NCBI GenBank assembly: GCA_934294885.1
Contig: CAKRAK010000007.1
Location: forward strand, 1-64,000
Source of the DNA: an uncultured Lachnospiraceae bacterium
Lineage (GTDB): Bacteria; Bacillota; Clostridia; Lachnospirales; Lachnospiraceae
Direction of reading: 5' to 3'
DNA length: 64,000 nucleotides
The notes beneath the pieces were generated by a model. It saw nothing but the letters and a program-made list of their open reading frames with translations, was not told the origin of the DNA and ran no database searches. Numbering within the stretch: the stretch's first letter is position 1; each line of letters begins with the position of its first letter. The translations under genes were made by a program, and so were the position numbers. Shown one piece after another: positions 17,448-25,453 of the stretch.

Positions 17448-19550
17448 ATGGGTTCATTTAACAGTTTTACAAAGGCACAAAAGGTTCTTCATTACGTGTT
17501 TCAGAATAAACCGGCAATTCGTTCTGACGCATTGTTCTGTGATGGCACAGAAGATTACAGAAGTCCGGTGGAGCCTATGGTTGGAGATAAGGTTACCATT
17601 AAGTTTCGTACCGGAATCGGAAATGCAGATACAGTGACTTGCATTTGCGATGGACAGCGTATCCCGATGCAGGTAGGAGAAAGCGACCACTCTTTTGATT
17701 ATTATGAGACAACCTTACCTGCAATCAGTAAAGATAAGGTAGAGTATTATTTTGAAATCGTTTCCGGTAATGCCACTTGTTTCTATAACAAAATCGGTGT
17801 ACAGACAGAAATCAACCCAACATATAATTTCAGTATTATGCCCGGATTTACGACTCCCGACTGGGCAAAGGGAGCTGTTATTTATCAGATATTTGTTGAC
17901 CGTTTCTGTAACGGAGATCCGGACAATGATGTATTAGACAGGGAATATTATTATATCGGTGATGCTTCAAGAAGAATTACAGATTGGAGCAAGTATCCGG
18001 ATGCCATGGATGTCCGCTGTTTTTATGGCGGAGATTTGCAGGGTGTTATGAATAAGTTGGATTATTTACAGGATTTAGGTGTTGAAGTTATTTATTTTAA
18101 TCCGTTATTTGTTTCTCCGTCTAATCACAAGTACGATATTCAGGACTATGATTATATTGATCCCCATTTTGGCAAGATTGTAGTGGATGACGGAGAATGT
18201 CTGAAGGATGGGGATAATGTTAACAAAAACTCCGTCAGATATATCAATCGTGTAACGAATAAGGCAAATTTGGAAGCAAGTAATGAATTTTTCTGTCAGC
18301 TGGTGGAAGAAATTCACCGTCGTGGTATGAAGGTGATTTTAGATGGTGTATTTAATCACTGCGGTTCTTTTAATAAGTGGTTAGACAGGGAATTAATATA
18401 TGAAGGTCAGGAGGGCTATGAGCCGGGAGCATATCCGTCAAAGGATAGTCCGTATCACAGCTTCTTCAAGTTCTATGATGAGAATGCATGGCCGTATAAT
18501 GCCAGCTATGACGGTTGGTGGGGACACGATACGTTACCGAAGTTAAATTATGAGGATTCCGAGGTTTTATATGATTATATCCTCCGGATTGGTAAAAAAT
18601 GGGTGTCACCGCCATATAATGTAGATGGATGGAGATTGGATGTAGCTGCTGATCTGGGACATTCAGAGGAATTTAATCACCGGTTTTGGCGGGATTTCCG
18701 TCGGGTTGTAAAGGAAGCAAATCCCAATGCCATTATATTGGCGGAGCATTATGGAGATCCTTACAACTGGTTACAGGGTGACCAGTGGGATACAGTTATG
18801 AACTATGATGCTTTCATGGAGCCAATTACGTGGTTTTTGACTGGTGTAGAAAAGCATTCCGATGAATTCAGAGGAGATTTGTTAGGTAATCCCGACGCCC
18901 TGATTGGGTCCCTTCGCCATCATATGAGTCGTTTCCATCAGCAATCCTTAGAGGTTGCCATGAATGAATTATCCAATCACGACCATTCCCGTTTCCTGAC
19001 GCGTACGAATCGCCGTGTGGGAAGAACTCATACATTGGGACCGGATGCAGCCAATGAGAATGTTAACACCGGTGTATTGAGAGAAGCGGTTGTATTTCAG
19101 ATGACATGGCCGGGAGCACCTACTATTTATTACGGTGATGAAGCAGGTATGTGTGGCTGGACAGACCCGGATAACCGGCGTGCTTATCCATGGGGGAACG
19201 AGGATCGGGATTTAATCTGGTTTCACCGGGATATTATAAGGATTCATAAGCAGTATGATGTTCTGAAACGGGGTTCTATGATGTTTTTACATGGAAGCCA
19301 CAAATTATTTGCATATGCAAGGTTCAATCGTAAGGATAAAATCGTGGTTATTTTGAACAACCGGTATGAGGAGGCGGAGATTCGTCTGGATATAGACCGG
19401 ATTGGAATGCAGAACGGAGACAGCTTCCGACAGATTATGTTAACCACAGAGGATGGATATATTATGGAAGAAAAGAAATATCAGGTGGAAAATAACCAAT
19501 TGTTTTTAACCGTTCCAAGAATTTCCTCTATTATTTTAATTGCTGAATAA
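17448..19550 (+). CDS. cytosolic GH13 alpha-glucanase (cyclomaltodextrinase/neopullulanase type)
   Basis: I chose ATG 17448 because GGAGGAG lies 4-5 nt upstream; ATG 17424 lacks a site. The 700-residue protein has an N-terminal beta domain like the CBM34 module of neopullulanases, then a GH13 barrel starting at GAVIYQIFVDRFCNGD. Catalytic residues are visible: Asp398 (GWRLD), Glu433 (ILAEH) and Asp512 (SNHDH). DGVFNHCG provides conserved region I. A C-terminal beta domain follows. There is no signal peptide, so it acts inside the cell, probably on imported maltodextrins. Exact specificity cannot be read from sequence alone. Confidence 0.92.
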   Translation: MGSFNSFTKAQKVLHYVFQNKPAIRSDALFCDGTEDYRSPVEPMVGDKVTIKFRTGIGNADTVTCICDGQRIPMQVGESDHSFDYYETTLPAISKDKVEYYFEIVSGNATCFYNKIGVQTEINPTYNFSIMPGFTTPDWAKGAVIYQIFVDRFCNGDPDNDVLDREYYYIGDASRRITDWSKYPDAMDVRCFYGGDLQGVMNKLDYLQDLGVEVIYFNPLFVSPSNHKYDIQDYDYIDPHFGKIVVDDGECLKDGDNVNKNSVRYINRVTNKANLEASNEFFCQLVEEIHRRGMKVILDGVFNHCGSFNKWLDRELIYEGQEGYEPGAYPSKDSPYHSFFKFYDENAWPYNASYDGWWGHDTLPKLNYEDSEVLYDYILRIGKKWVSPPYNVDGWRLDVAADLGHSEEFNHRFWRDFRRVVKEANPNAIILAEHYGDPYNWLQGDQWDTVMNYDAFMEPITWFLTGVEKHSDEFRGDLLGNPDALIGSLRHHMSRFHQQSLEVAMNELSNHDHSRFLTRTNRRVGRTHTLGPDAANENVNTGVLREAVVFQMTWPGAPTIYYGDEAGMCGWTDPDNRRAYPWGNEDRDLIWFHRDIIRIHKQYDVLKRGSMMFLHGSHKLFAYARFNRKDKIVVILNNRYEEAEIRLDIDRIGMQNGDSFRQIMLTTEDGYIMEEKKYQVENNQLFLTVPRISSIILIAE

Positions 19551-19587
19551 GAATATCTGTCGGCATCAATAAAAAATATATATTATG

Positions 19588-19618
19588 GCTTGCATTTTTG
19601 TAAAATGCAAGCTATAAT
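19588..19618 (+). promoter_or_regulatory. tRNA promoter containing a palindrome
   Basis: TTGCAT (19590-19595) and TATAAT (19613-19618) are 17 nt apart upstream of the tRNA genes. The -35 and spacer lie in a perfect 11-bp inverted repeat, GCTTGCATTTT/AAAATGCAAGC (19588-19598 and 19602-19612). It could be an operator, or the palindrome could end GH13 transcription, although no T-run follows it. Confidence 0.6.
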
Positions 19619-19665
19619 ATCTAACTGTGTGACAAAGAATCGTCACCGTGAACAACATAGAATAT

Positions 19666-19747
19666 GGATGGATTCCCGAGTGGCCAAAGGGGACAGACTG
19701 TAAATCTGCTGCAACTTGCTTCGGTGGTTCGAATCCACCTCCATCCA
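19666..19747 (+). tRNA. tRNA-Tyr (GTA)
   Basis: This is an 82-nt class II tRNA with a long variable arm. The acceptor GGATGGA (19666-19672) pairs with TCCATCC (19740-19746), and A19747 is the discriminator. The anticodon loop CTGTAAA has anticodon GTA at 19700-19702. The T arm has GGTTCGAATCC. CCA is not encoded. Confidence 0.95.
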
Positions 19748-19751
19748 TTTT

Positions 19752-19838
19752 GCCGGCGTGGCGGAACTGGCAGACGCACAGGACTTAAAATCCTGCGGGA
19801 CTTATACTCCCGTACCGGTTCGATTCCGGTCGCCGGCA
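19752..19838 (+). tRNA. tRNA-Leu (TAA)
   Basis: This is an 87-nt class II tRNA. GCCGGCG (19752-19758) pairs with CGCCGGC (19831-19837), followed by A. The anticodon loop CTTAAAA gives TAA at 19786-19788. The long variable arm and GGTTCGATTCC T loop fit leucine. It lies 4 nt after tRNA-Tyr and is probably in the same transcript. CCA is not encoded. Confidence 0.95.
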
Positions 19839-19840
19839 TG

Positions 19841-19880
19841 AAAAACACATCGCAAATGCGATGTGTTTTTTTATTTTTTA
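19841..19880 (+). terminator. intrinsic terminator of the tRNA operon
   Basis: AAAAACACATCGC (19841-19853) pairs with GCGATGTGTTTTT (19858-19870) around an AAAT loop and runs into T-rich DNA. Confidence 0.9.
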
Positions 19881-19892
19881 ACGTGAAATTAC

Positions 19893-19920
19893 TTGCTTTT
19901 TTTTGCGGTGGTGTTATGAT
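19893..19920 (+). promoter_or_regulatory. sigma-A promoter for the permease gene
   Basis: TTGCTT (19893-19898) and TATGAT (19915-19920) are separated by 16 nt. The leader of about 90 nt contains a small TCAGC/GCTGA hairpin just before the ribosome binding site. Confidence 0.55.
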
Positions 19921-20017
19921 AGCATACGGGTTGAGGGAAAATAGGTTTGTACATATATTTTTTCCCCAATAACGAATCATCAGCAGTGGCTGATAAAAAC
20001 ATGAGGAGGCGAAAGAA

Positions 20018-21376
20018 ATGTCATTGGCACAAATTTTAGCAATTTCAATATTCGTGGTAATGTTTGTCCTGGTGGTTCTTGATAAGATTGAGAAACATTA
20101 TGTTACACTTACATGCGGATTATTGACATTGGTTTTAGTGTTTGGTGTTGCAATGCACAGTACATCTGCAATTATTGATACACTGAATTTCAAAAGTATT
20201 GTTCAGCCTGGATTCTGGATTGGCGAGGCTCCGGAGTCTTCGGGTATTGACTGGGCAACCATCATTTTCTTAGGCGGAATGATGATTATGGTAGAAGGTA
20301 TGGCAAAAGCAGGATTTTTCCGCTGGTTATGTATGAGACTGGCAAAGCTGGTTAATTACAAGACCATTCCGCTTTTTATTACATTTATGATTATGTCAGC
20401 CGTCCTTGCTATGTTTATTGACAGTATTACGGTTATTTTGTTCTTAGCTGCCGTTACGGTGGAGCTGGCAAGACTGTTGAAGTTTAATCCGGTACCTATG
20501 ATTTTGTCGGAGATTTTCTGTGCAAACTTAGGTGGTTCCGCAACGATGTGTGGTGACCCACCAAACATTATCATTGGTTCAAAGCTTCACTATGCATTTG
20601 TGGATTTCCTTACCAATACAGGTTTGATTGCCGGAGTTTCTTTAATCGTGGTTGTAATTTATTTTTACCTTATCTTCCATAAGGAGTTAACATCCTCAGC
20701 AGGAGAGGTAGATACATCTAATATGCCGGATCCGAAGGAAGCAATTACAAGCAAACGTGGATTTATCGGAAGTACAGTGATTTTTGCAATTGCGGTTGTA
20801 ATGTTGATTACACATTCCAACACACATTTATCAGTTGCATTTATCGGCGCTGTTGTTGCGGTAATTACATGTATTTTTAACATAAAAGATTTAAAGGAAA
20901 TTATGTCAAAGGTTGATTATAAGATTCTTTTATTCTTTACCGGCTTGTTTATCGTTGTCGGTGGATTGGAGCAGACTGGAATTTTGGAACTGATCGCAAA
21001 CTTTATTAAGGGTGTCAGTGGCGGTAATACAAAGGTTATGGTTGCCATTATCATCTGGGTATCCGCATTTGCTTCAGCCTTTGTAGATAATATTCCGTTT
21101 GCAGCAACTATGGTTCCGATTGTTCAGGGATTATCAGCAGGAAATCCTGCATTACAGGCTACATTAGCATGGGCTTTATCAATGGGTACCGATATCGGTG
21201 GTACAGCAACTCCGATTGGTGCTTCTGCAAACGTTGTTGGTACATCTGTAGCTGCAAAGAACGGTCATCCAATCGGATGGGGCAAATATTGTGCATCGGC
21301 TGCACCTGCAATGATTATCGTTGTAATGATTTCTATGCTGATGATTTATGCCCGTTACTGTGGTGGTATTTTTTAA
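20018..21376 (+). CDS. ArsB/NhaD/SLC13-superfamily ion permease
   Basis: This 452-residue integral membrane protein has about 11-12 hydrophobic segments. Superfamily motifs are present: FLGGMMIMVEGMAKAGFF, MFIDSITVILFL, and the substrate loop GGSATMCGDPPNIIIGS, with a symmetric repeat FVDNIPFAATMVP and DIGGTATPIGASANVVG. It would exchange an anion or cation across the membrane; arsenite, sodium/proton and dicarboxylates are all possible, so I leave the substrate open. A TGAGGAGG site precedes the start. The kinase-like gene follows after 18 nt in the same operon. Confidence 0.85.
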   Translation: MSLAQILAISIFVVMFVLVVLDKIEKHYVTLTCGLLTLVLVFGVAMHSTSAIIDTLNFKSIVQPGFWIGEAPESSGIDWATIIFLGGMMIMVEGMAKAGFFRWLCMRLAKLVNYKTIPLFITFMIMSAVLAMFIDSITVILFLAAVTVELARLLKFNPVPMILSEIFCANLGGSATMCGDPPNIIIGSKLHYAFVDFLTNTGLIAGVSLIVVVIYFYLIFHKELTSSAGEVDTSNMPDPKEAITSKRGFIGSTVIFAIAVVMLITHSNTHLSVAFIGAVVAVITCIFNIKDLKEIMSKVDYKILLFFTGLFIVVGGLEQTGILELIANFIKGVSGGNTKVMVAIIIWVSAFASAFVDNIPFAATMVPIVQGLSAGNPALQATLAWALSMGTDIGGTATPIGASANVVGTSVAAKNGHPIGWGKYCASAAPAMIIVVMISMLMIYARYCGGIF

Positions 21377-21394
21377 GACCGGGAGGTAGTATAA

Positions 21395-21985
21395 ATGGAT
21401 AAGCAGGTTATAGTTTCAATTAATCGTGAGTGTGGTGCCGGTGGTCAGGAAATTGCAACCAAGTTAGCTAAAAAACTGGATATTCCTGTATATGACAGCA
21501 ATATTATTGAAGAGGTTGCAAAGGAGCTTGGTACTTCCGTTGAAGAACTTTCAAAATATGATGAAAAAGCAAGAAATGTAGTTTTTGCCCGTAAGGTTTT
21601 GAATTACTACAATTCAAATGAGGATATCACTGCAGAGAATCAGTTTAATTTCTTAAAGGATCGTGCGAAAAACGGGGAGTCATTTGTTGTTTTGGGACGT
21701 TGTTCCGATATTATTTTCCGTGATGATGCCAGATTGGTTTCTGTTTTTGTTACAAGTGAGATTGAAAAAAGAATTCCGGTTGTAATGAAGCGTCAGGATT
21801 TGAATGAAAAAGATGCAAAGGAACTGATTGAGAAAACAGATAAGAGCCGTCGTGCATATCATGACAGTCATACGGAAAAATTAGACTGGGTTGATGCAAG
21901 ATGTTATGATTTGTGCATTGATGCTTTGAAAATCGGTGTTGACAATGCAGTTGATGTGATTGCGGAGTATGTTGCAAGATCATAA
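21395..21985 (+). CDS. cytidylate-kinase-like family protein
   Basis: This 196-residue protein has the P-loop-like start VSINRECGAGGQEIATKLAKKL of the cytidylate-kinase-like family. The loop is a variant, GAGGQE, rather than the usual GxGKS/T. The lid-like region has TDKSRRAYHDSHT. Members often occur as extra copies beside transporters in Lachnospiraceae, and their substrate is not established. It follows the permease by 18 nt with a GGGAGG site. Genuine CMP kinase activity is uncertain. Confidence 0.8.
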   Translation: MDKQVIVSINRECGAGGQEIATKLAKKLDIPVYDSNIIEEVAKELGTSVEELSKYDEKARNVVFARKVLNYYNSNEDITAENQFNFLKDRAKNGESFVVLGRCSDIIFRDDARLVSVFVTSEIEKRIPVVMKRQDLNEKDAKELIEKTDKSRRAYHDSHTEKLDWVDARCYDLCIDALKIGVDNAVDVIAEYVARS

Positions 21986-22042
21986 TCCCTTGTTATCGCA
22001 ACAGTCGCAAAAGTATCGTGCAGGCACGTTGTATGCGTAAAT

Positions 22043-22089
22043 AAAAGAGCGGTGCATGGAATGGTATTTCCATGTATCGCTCTTTTTTT
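22043..22089 (+). terminator. intrinsic terminator after the kinase-like gene
   Basis: AAAAGAGCG (22043-22051) pairs with CGCTCTTTT, with an inner CATGGAA/TTCCATG stem, followed by a T-run. Confidence 0.9.
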
Positions 22090-22098
22090 GTTAAAATA

Positions 22099-22138
22099 AG
22101 AAAAAGCCCTGCCACCAACTGTGGTCAGGACTTTTTCT
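22099..22138. terminator. second stem-loop, terminator-like
   Basis: AGAAAAAG pairs with CTTTTTCT at the base of a 40-nt imperfect palindrome (inner CCTG/CAGG and CCAC/GTGG). It lies 10 nt after the first terminator and could act on either strand. Confidence 0.55.
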
Positions 22139-22300
22139 AATGAGGGGGAGAATTAAGTGCAAGCTATGTTGCACTGTATGAAAAGTTCTTACAATGACGA
22201 GTATATAGAAAAAGTGTGTTCAAATTGTGTATAAAATAAGGTTACTTTGTGAATAAAATCTTTCGAAAAAATGATGAAAATAAATTTTCAAAGGTTAGGA

Positions 22301-22329
22301 TTGGATAAATTTGCATTAAATGGTATACT
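22301..22329 (+). promoter_or_regulatory. sigma-A promoter for ispE
   Basis: TTGGAT (22301-22306) and TATACT (22324-22329) are separated by 17 nt. Confidence 0.75.
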
Positions 22330-22362
22330 GTATACAACGAAATGAAAAACGGAGGAGAACAA

Positions 22363-23250
22363 ATGATGGACGAACTACAGCTTAAAGCGTATGCAAAGAT
22401 TAATCTGGGATTGGATGTTCTTGGTGTACGGGATGATGGATATCATGAAGTGAAAATGATCATGCAGACGGTGAAATTGTATGACAAATTAACCTTTCGA
22501 TTATTGGATGAGGATGTGATTCGTGTCCGTACCAACCTGAAATTTCTTCCGATTGATGAGAATAACCTTGTATATAAAGCGGCAAAATTGATAAAGGACA
22601 CCTATCATATCGAAAAGGGCCTGGATATTGACCTGTTTAAATGTATACCTGTTGCTGCGGGACTGGCAGGTGGAAGTACCGACTGTGCAGCTACTTTAGT
22701 TGCTGCTTCCAGATTATTTCAACTGAATCTGGACAGAAAAACATTAATGCAGTTAGGTGGAAAGCTTGGAGCAGATGTTCCGTATTGTGTATTGCGGGGA
22801 ACGGCTATATCAGAAGGGATTGGAGAAGTACTGACTCCGTTACCGCCTATACCGGATTGTTACGTTTTATTGGCAAAACCTCCTGTCTCGGTATCCACAA
22901 AGTATGTATATGAACATCTGGATGCAAAGGATGACATTTCTCATCCGGATATTGACGGAATGATTCAGTCCATAAAAGCAGGGGATTTGGAGGGAATCAC
23001 CAGTCGTTTTGGAAATGTATTGGAAACCGTAACGATTCCGGAATATCCGGTAATCAAAGATATTAAAAATACTATGTTAGAGGGCGGTGCGGAAAATGCA
23101 ATGATGAGTGGCTCCGGACCGACAGTGTTTGGGGTTTTTAAGGATGAGGAGGCTGCAAAAAAAGCAGCTGATGACATTCGGAAACAAAATCTTGCAAATC
23201 AGGTATTTGTTGTAACGCCTTTTAATCAGAAGTGTGTTGATTTGAAATAA
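22363..23250 (+). CDS. ispE: 4-(cytidine 5'-diphospho)-2-C-methyl-D-erythritol kinase
   Basis: This GHMP-family kinase of 295 residues phosphorylates CDP-methylerythritol in the MEP isoprenoid pathway. The N-terminus has LKAYAKINLGLDVLG, and the ATP motif PVAAGLAGGSTDCAA is diagnostic. The C-terminal motif MSGSGPTVFGVF is intact. I chose ATG 22363, 5 nt after GGAGGAG; ATG 22366 is equally possible. ATG 22342 lies upstream of the site. The next gene is a GntR regulator after an IS-end-like repeat. Confidence 0.95.
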   Translation: MMDELQLKAYAKINLGLDVLGVRDDGYHEVKMIMQTVKLYDKLTFRLLDEDVIRVRTNLKFLPIDENNLVYKAAKLIKDTYHIEKGLDIDLFKCIPVAAGLAGGSTDCAATLVAASRLFQLNLDRKTLMQLGGKLGADVPYCVLRGTAISEGIGEVLTPLPPIPDCYVLLAKPPVSVSTKYVYEHLDAKDDISHPDIDGMIQSIKAGDLEGITSRFGNVLETVTIPEYPVIKDIKNTMLEGGAENAMMSGSGPTVFGVFKDEEAAKKAADDIRKQNLANQVFVVTPFNQKCVDLK

Positions 23251-23292
23251 GACTACCGCAATCCCATTGGCTTTAGACGATGGGCAGTTCAC
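23251..23292. repeat. IS200/IS605-type end hairpin, copy A
   Basis: This 42-bp sequence matches 35623-35664 at 36 of 42 positions. It contains a hairpin (CCCAT...ATGGG with a CTTTAG loop region) followed by GTTCAC. That layout is typical of the right ends of IS200/IS605 elements and of the 3' ends of the guide RNAs of TnpB. No transposase lies nearby, so it looks like a remnant or solo end. Confidence 0.6.
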
Positions 23293-23368
23293 TAAATAGA
23301 AAGAACCGGTGTAAATCAGGTGAAGAACTTCATGCTGGTTTTCAGGATGTGTTCGGAAAGGATAAAGG

Positions 23369-24043
23369 ATGGAATTAAAATATGATGGACAAAATGAATA
23401 TTTGCCGTTAAGAGATCTGGTATTTCAGGCATTGAGACAGGCAATCATTACCGGAGAGTTTTCTCCGGGAGAGCGTTTGATGGAAATAAAGCTTGCCAAC
23501 AAACTGGGGGTAAGCCGTACCCCCGTAAGAGAAGCCATTCGTATGTTGGAATTGGAGGGTCTTGTAGTGATGATTCCAAGAAAGGGAGCAGAGGTTGCCA
23601 GCATTACGGAAAAGGAATTGCAGGATGCATTAGAGGTTCGTACAGCCATTGAAGAGCTGTCTGTAGAGCTTGCCTGTCAGCGGATTGATGATGAAGGAAG
23701 AGAAAAGTTAAAACAGGCATGTATTGGATTCAAGGAGGCTATTGATACAAAGCATGTGCAAAATATTGTAGATGGAGATGTGAAATTTCATGATGTGATA
23801 TTTGATCTTACAAAAAATCAGAAATTAATTAACGTTGCTCATCAGCTGAGGGAGCAGGTGTATCGTTACCGTGTGGAATATGTGAAAGATTTTTCTTATC
23901 ATGATGTTCTGGTAGAAGAACATTATGCCATAACCAATGCAATTTTAACAAATGATGTTGAAAGGGCAAGAGAAATTATGCGGAAGCACTTATATAATCA
24001 GGAATTGATTGTGATTAAGAACCTAAAAGATACCTTACAATAG
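23369..24043 (+). CDS. GntR-family regulator with FCD domain
   Basis: This 224-residue DNA-binding protein has an N-terminal winged helix (LRQAIITGEFSPGERL and ANKLGVSRTPVREAIR) and an all-helical C-terminal FCD ligand domain beginning near DALEVRTAIEE. FCD regulators usually respond to organic acids with bound metal. Asp and His residues suitable for metal binding occur at KFHDVIF. Adjacent genes give no clear target. Confidence 0.92.
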   Translation: MELKYDGQNEYLPLRDLVFQALRQAIITGEFSPGERLMEIKLANKLGVSRTPVREAIRMLELEGLVVMIPRKGAEVASITEKELQDALEVRTAIEELSVELACQRIDDEGREKLKQACIGFKEAIDTKHVQNIVDGDVKFHDVIFDLTKNQKLINVAHQLREQVYRYRVEYVKDFSYHDVLVEEHYAITNAILTNDVERAREIMRKHLYNQELIVIKNLKDTLQ

Positions 24044-24066
24044 AAATATTTTCTGTTTGATTTTCG

Positions 24067-24095
24067 TTGCATATATTATGAATGTGACGTATAAT
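24067..24095 (+). promoter_or_regulatory. sigma-A promoter for the VanZ-like gene
   Basis: TTGCAT (24067-24072) and TATAAT (24090-24095) are separated by 17 nt. The -10 overlaps the upstream in-frame ATG 24094, so translation must begin further downstream. Confidence 0.75.
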
Positions 24096-24153
24096 GTCAA
24101 GAAACGTGACAAAAATGAATGTGGGAATGTATCTGTATTCCCATGAGGTGGAC

Positions 24154-24762
24154 ATGGATTTATTAGAAATATGGAATATGCAAAAACCCCATTGGACGCC
24201 GGAGATCTATATTCGGTTCTATGTTTTGGCAGGTATGACATTTTTGCTGATGATGCTGGTTGTGCAGTGGAAGGGCTATTCAAAAAGAAAAAGTATTGCA
24301 GTGTTTTTGTTAATGATATATTTGATTTTGGTATATGCCTCTACGGTATTTTCAAGGCAGACCGGAATCTCCACGGCTCAGTATGAGGGAAAGAGTATTC
24401 CTTTTTTTACCGGACCGAATTATCAGTTGGAGCCCTTTTGGACACTCCGATGGGGCATAGAGGTATTTGGAAAAGATTTTATATGGGAGTGCCTGCTGAA
24501 TATTCTTATGCTGATGCCTGTTGGATTTCTTCTGCCCTTTGCGTTATCTGAAAAAAAGAGTGGAATCATAATGGCGGCTGCTACGGGATTCGGATTTTTG
24601 GTATCTTTATCCATAGAGCTTTTACAGCTTTTTCTAAAACGTGGTTTGTGTGAGTTTGATGATTTGTTTTATAATACGATTGGTGTTATAATCAGCTGTA
24701 CTTTATGGTTGTTATTCAGGAGGACGAGGATTTTTTATGAAAGAAAGAGGAAAAAGGATTAA
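24154..24762 (+). CDS. VanZ-like membrane protein
   Basis: I chose ATG 24154 because GAGG lies 5 nt upstream and the promoter rules out ATG 24094; ATG 24115 and 24127 remain possible. The 202-residue product has about five membrane segments and the VanZ-type pattern: NPF-like LEPFWTLRWG, then NILMLMPVGFLLPF and ELLQLFLKRGLCEFDDLFYNTIG. VanZ itself gives low-level teicoplanin resistance, but most members have no known role and no van genes lie here. A 6-bp GGGAAT/ATTCCC hairpin precedes the site. It overlaps the next gene by 26 nt. Confidence 0.85.
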   Translation: MDLLEIWNMQKPHWTPEIYIRFYVLAGMTFLLMMLVVQWKGYSKRKSIAVFLLMIYLILVYASTVFSRQTGISTAQYEGKSIPFFTGPNYQLEPFWTLRWGIEVFGKDFIWECLLNILMLMPVGFLLPFALSEKKSGIIMAAATGFGFLVSLSIELLQLFLKRGLCEFDDLFYNTIGVIISCTLWLLFRRTRIFYERKRKKD

Positions 24763-25393
24763 AAAAGGAATATTAATGCTCTGTGCTGTCTGTATGTTGT
24801 TTGCTTTTGCCAGACCATCCTATGCTTACACAGAAGAGGAGATTGCCCAGGCAAGGGCGTGGTTATCTGCCCATGGATACTCACCGGACAGAGGTGGTGC
24901 AGCAGCAGCCTATCGGGATTATCTGAACGGAAGATTTGATGATGAGCTTGGAAGAAATACAACGGAAAGTACGACGGAAAGCACCACGGAGGTAACAACC
25001 GGGACAACGGAGCGGGAGAATAGAACGACGGAAGAGGATGAGATTCCGGATATTTTGCTGAATCCGTTTCCGGAGGATGGTTTTGGAGAGGACAGCGTGA
25101 CGGATGAAGGGAATAGAGAAACACATCAGGAAAGCAACTCTTCAAAAGGTTCTGAAAACGGTAAGGAGCAACAGACCGGGGAAACGGTAAAGGATACGGC
25201 TATGAAGGATGCTGCAAAGGATGCCGAAACCGTTGAAACAGACACGAAAGAGAACATTAAGACAGCTGAAACAAAAGCAATTGAAAAAGAAAAGAAACGA
25301 CAGGAGAATAAAGAGGTATTGCTTGTGATTGGAATTTCGGTCGGTCTTATGGTGATAGTGGAATTATTGTTATATATGAAGTCAGTTTCTTAA
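24737..25393 (+). CDS. secreted, membrane-anchored Thr/Glu-rich protein
   Basis: I do not recognise a family for the whole 218-residue protein. It has a signal peptide (basic KERGKRIKKG, hydrophobic core, cleavage near PSYA-YTEE). A short globular segment follows (IAQARAWLSAHGYSPDRG to about residue 72), then a low-complexity stalk with repeats of TTES and TTE. A Lys/Glu-rich linker leads to a C-terminal membrane helix at about 195-215. There is no LPxTG motif. It overlaps the VanZ-like gene and has an AGGACGAGGA site. It is probably a surface protein displayed on a flexible stalk. Confidence 0.7.
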   Translation: MKERGKRIKKGILMLCAVCMLFAFARPSYAYTEEEIAQARAWLSAHGYSPDRGGAAAAYRDYLNGRFDDELGRNTTESTTESTTEVTTGTTERENRTTEEDEIPDILLNPFPEDGFGEDSVTDEGNRETHQESNSSKGSENGKEQQTGETVKDTAMKDAAKDAETVETDTKENIKTAETKAIEKEKKRQENKEVLLVIGISVGLMVIVELLLYMKSVS

Positions 25394-25453
25394 TATAACA
25401 TAAGCAATCATAAAGAACCTGTTTATTTAGTAAGAAGGAAAATGGAGGTACGG

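Larger units (their letters stand above)
21986..22362. other. gene-poor spacer before ispE
   Basis: This 377-bp region holds two stacked stem-loops (22043-22138), a possible 25-codon reading frame from GTG 22157 to 22234, and the ispE promoter. I see no riboswitch. Confidence 0.6.

Noticed and set aside
19621..19980. Protein-coding frames on both strands over the tRNA genes
   Set aside because: They are open only because of the tRNA sequences and have no ribosome binding sites.
23251..23368. A complete IS200/IS605 element at the hairpin
   Set aside because: There is no tnpA or tnpB frame within several kilobases on either strand.
24094..24153. N-terminal extension of the VanZ-like protein from ATG 24094
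   Set aside because: That ATG overlaps a TTGCAT-17-TATAAT promoter, so it lies upstream of the predicted transcript start.
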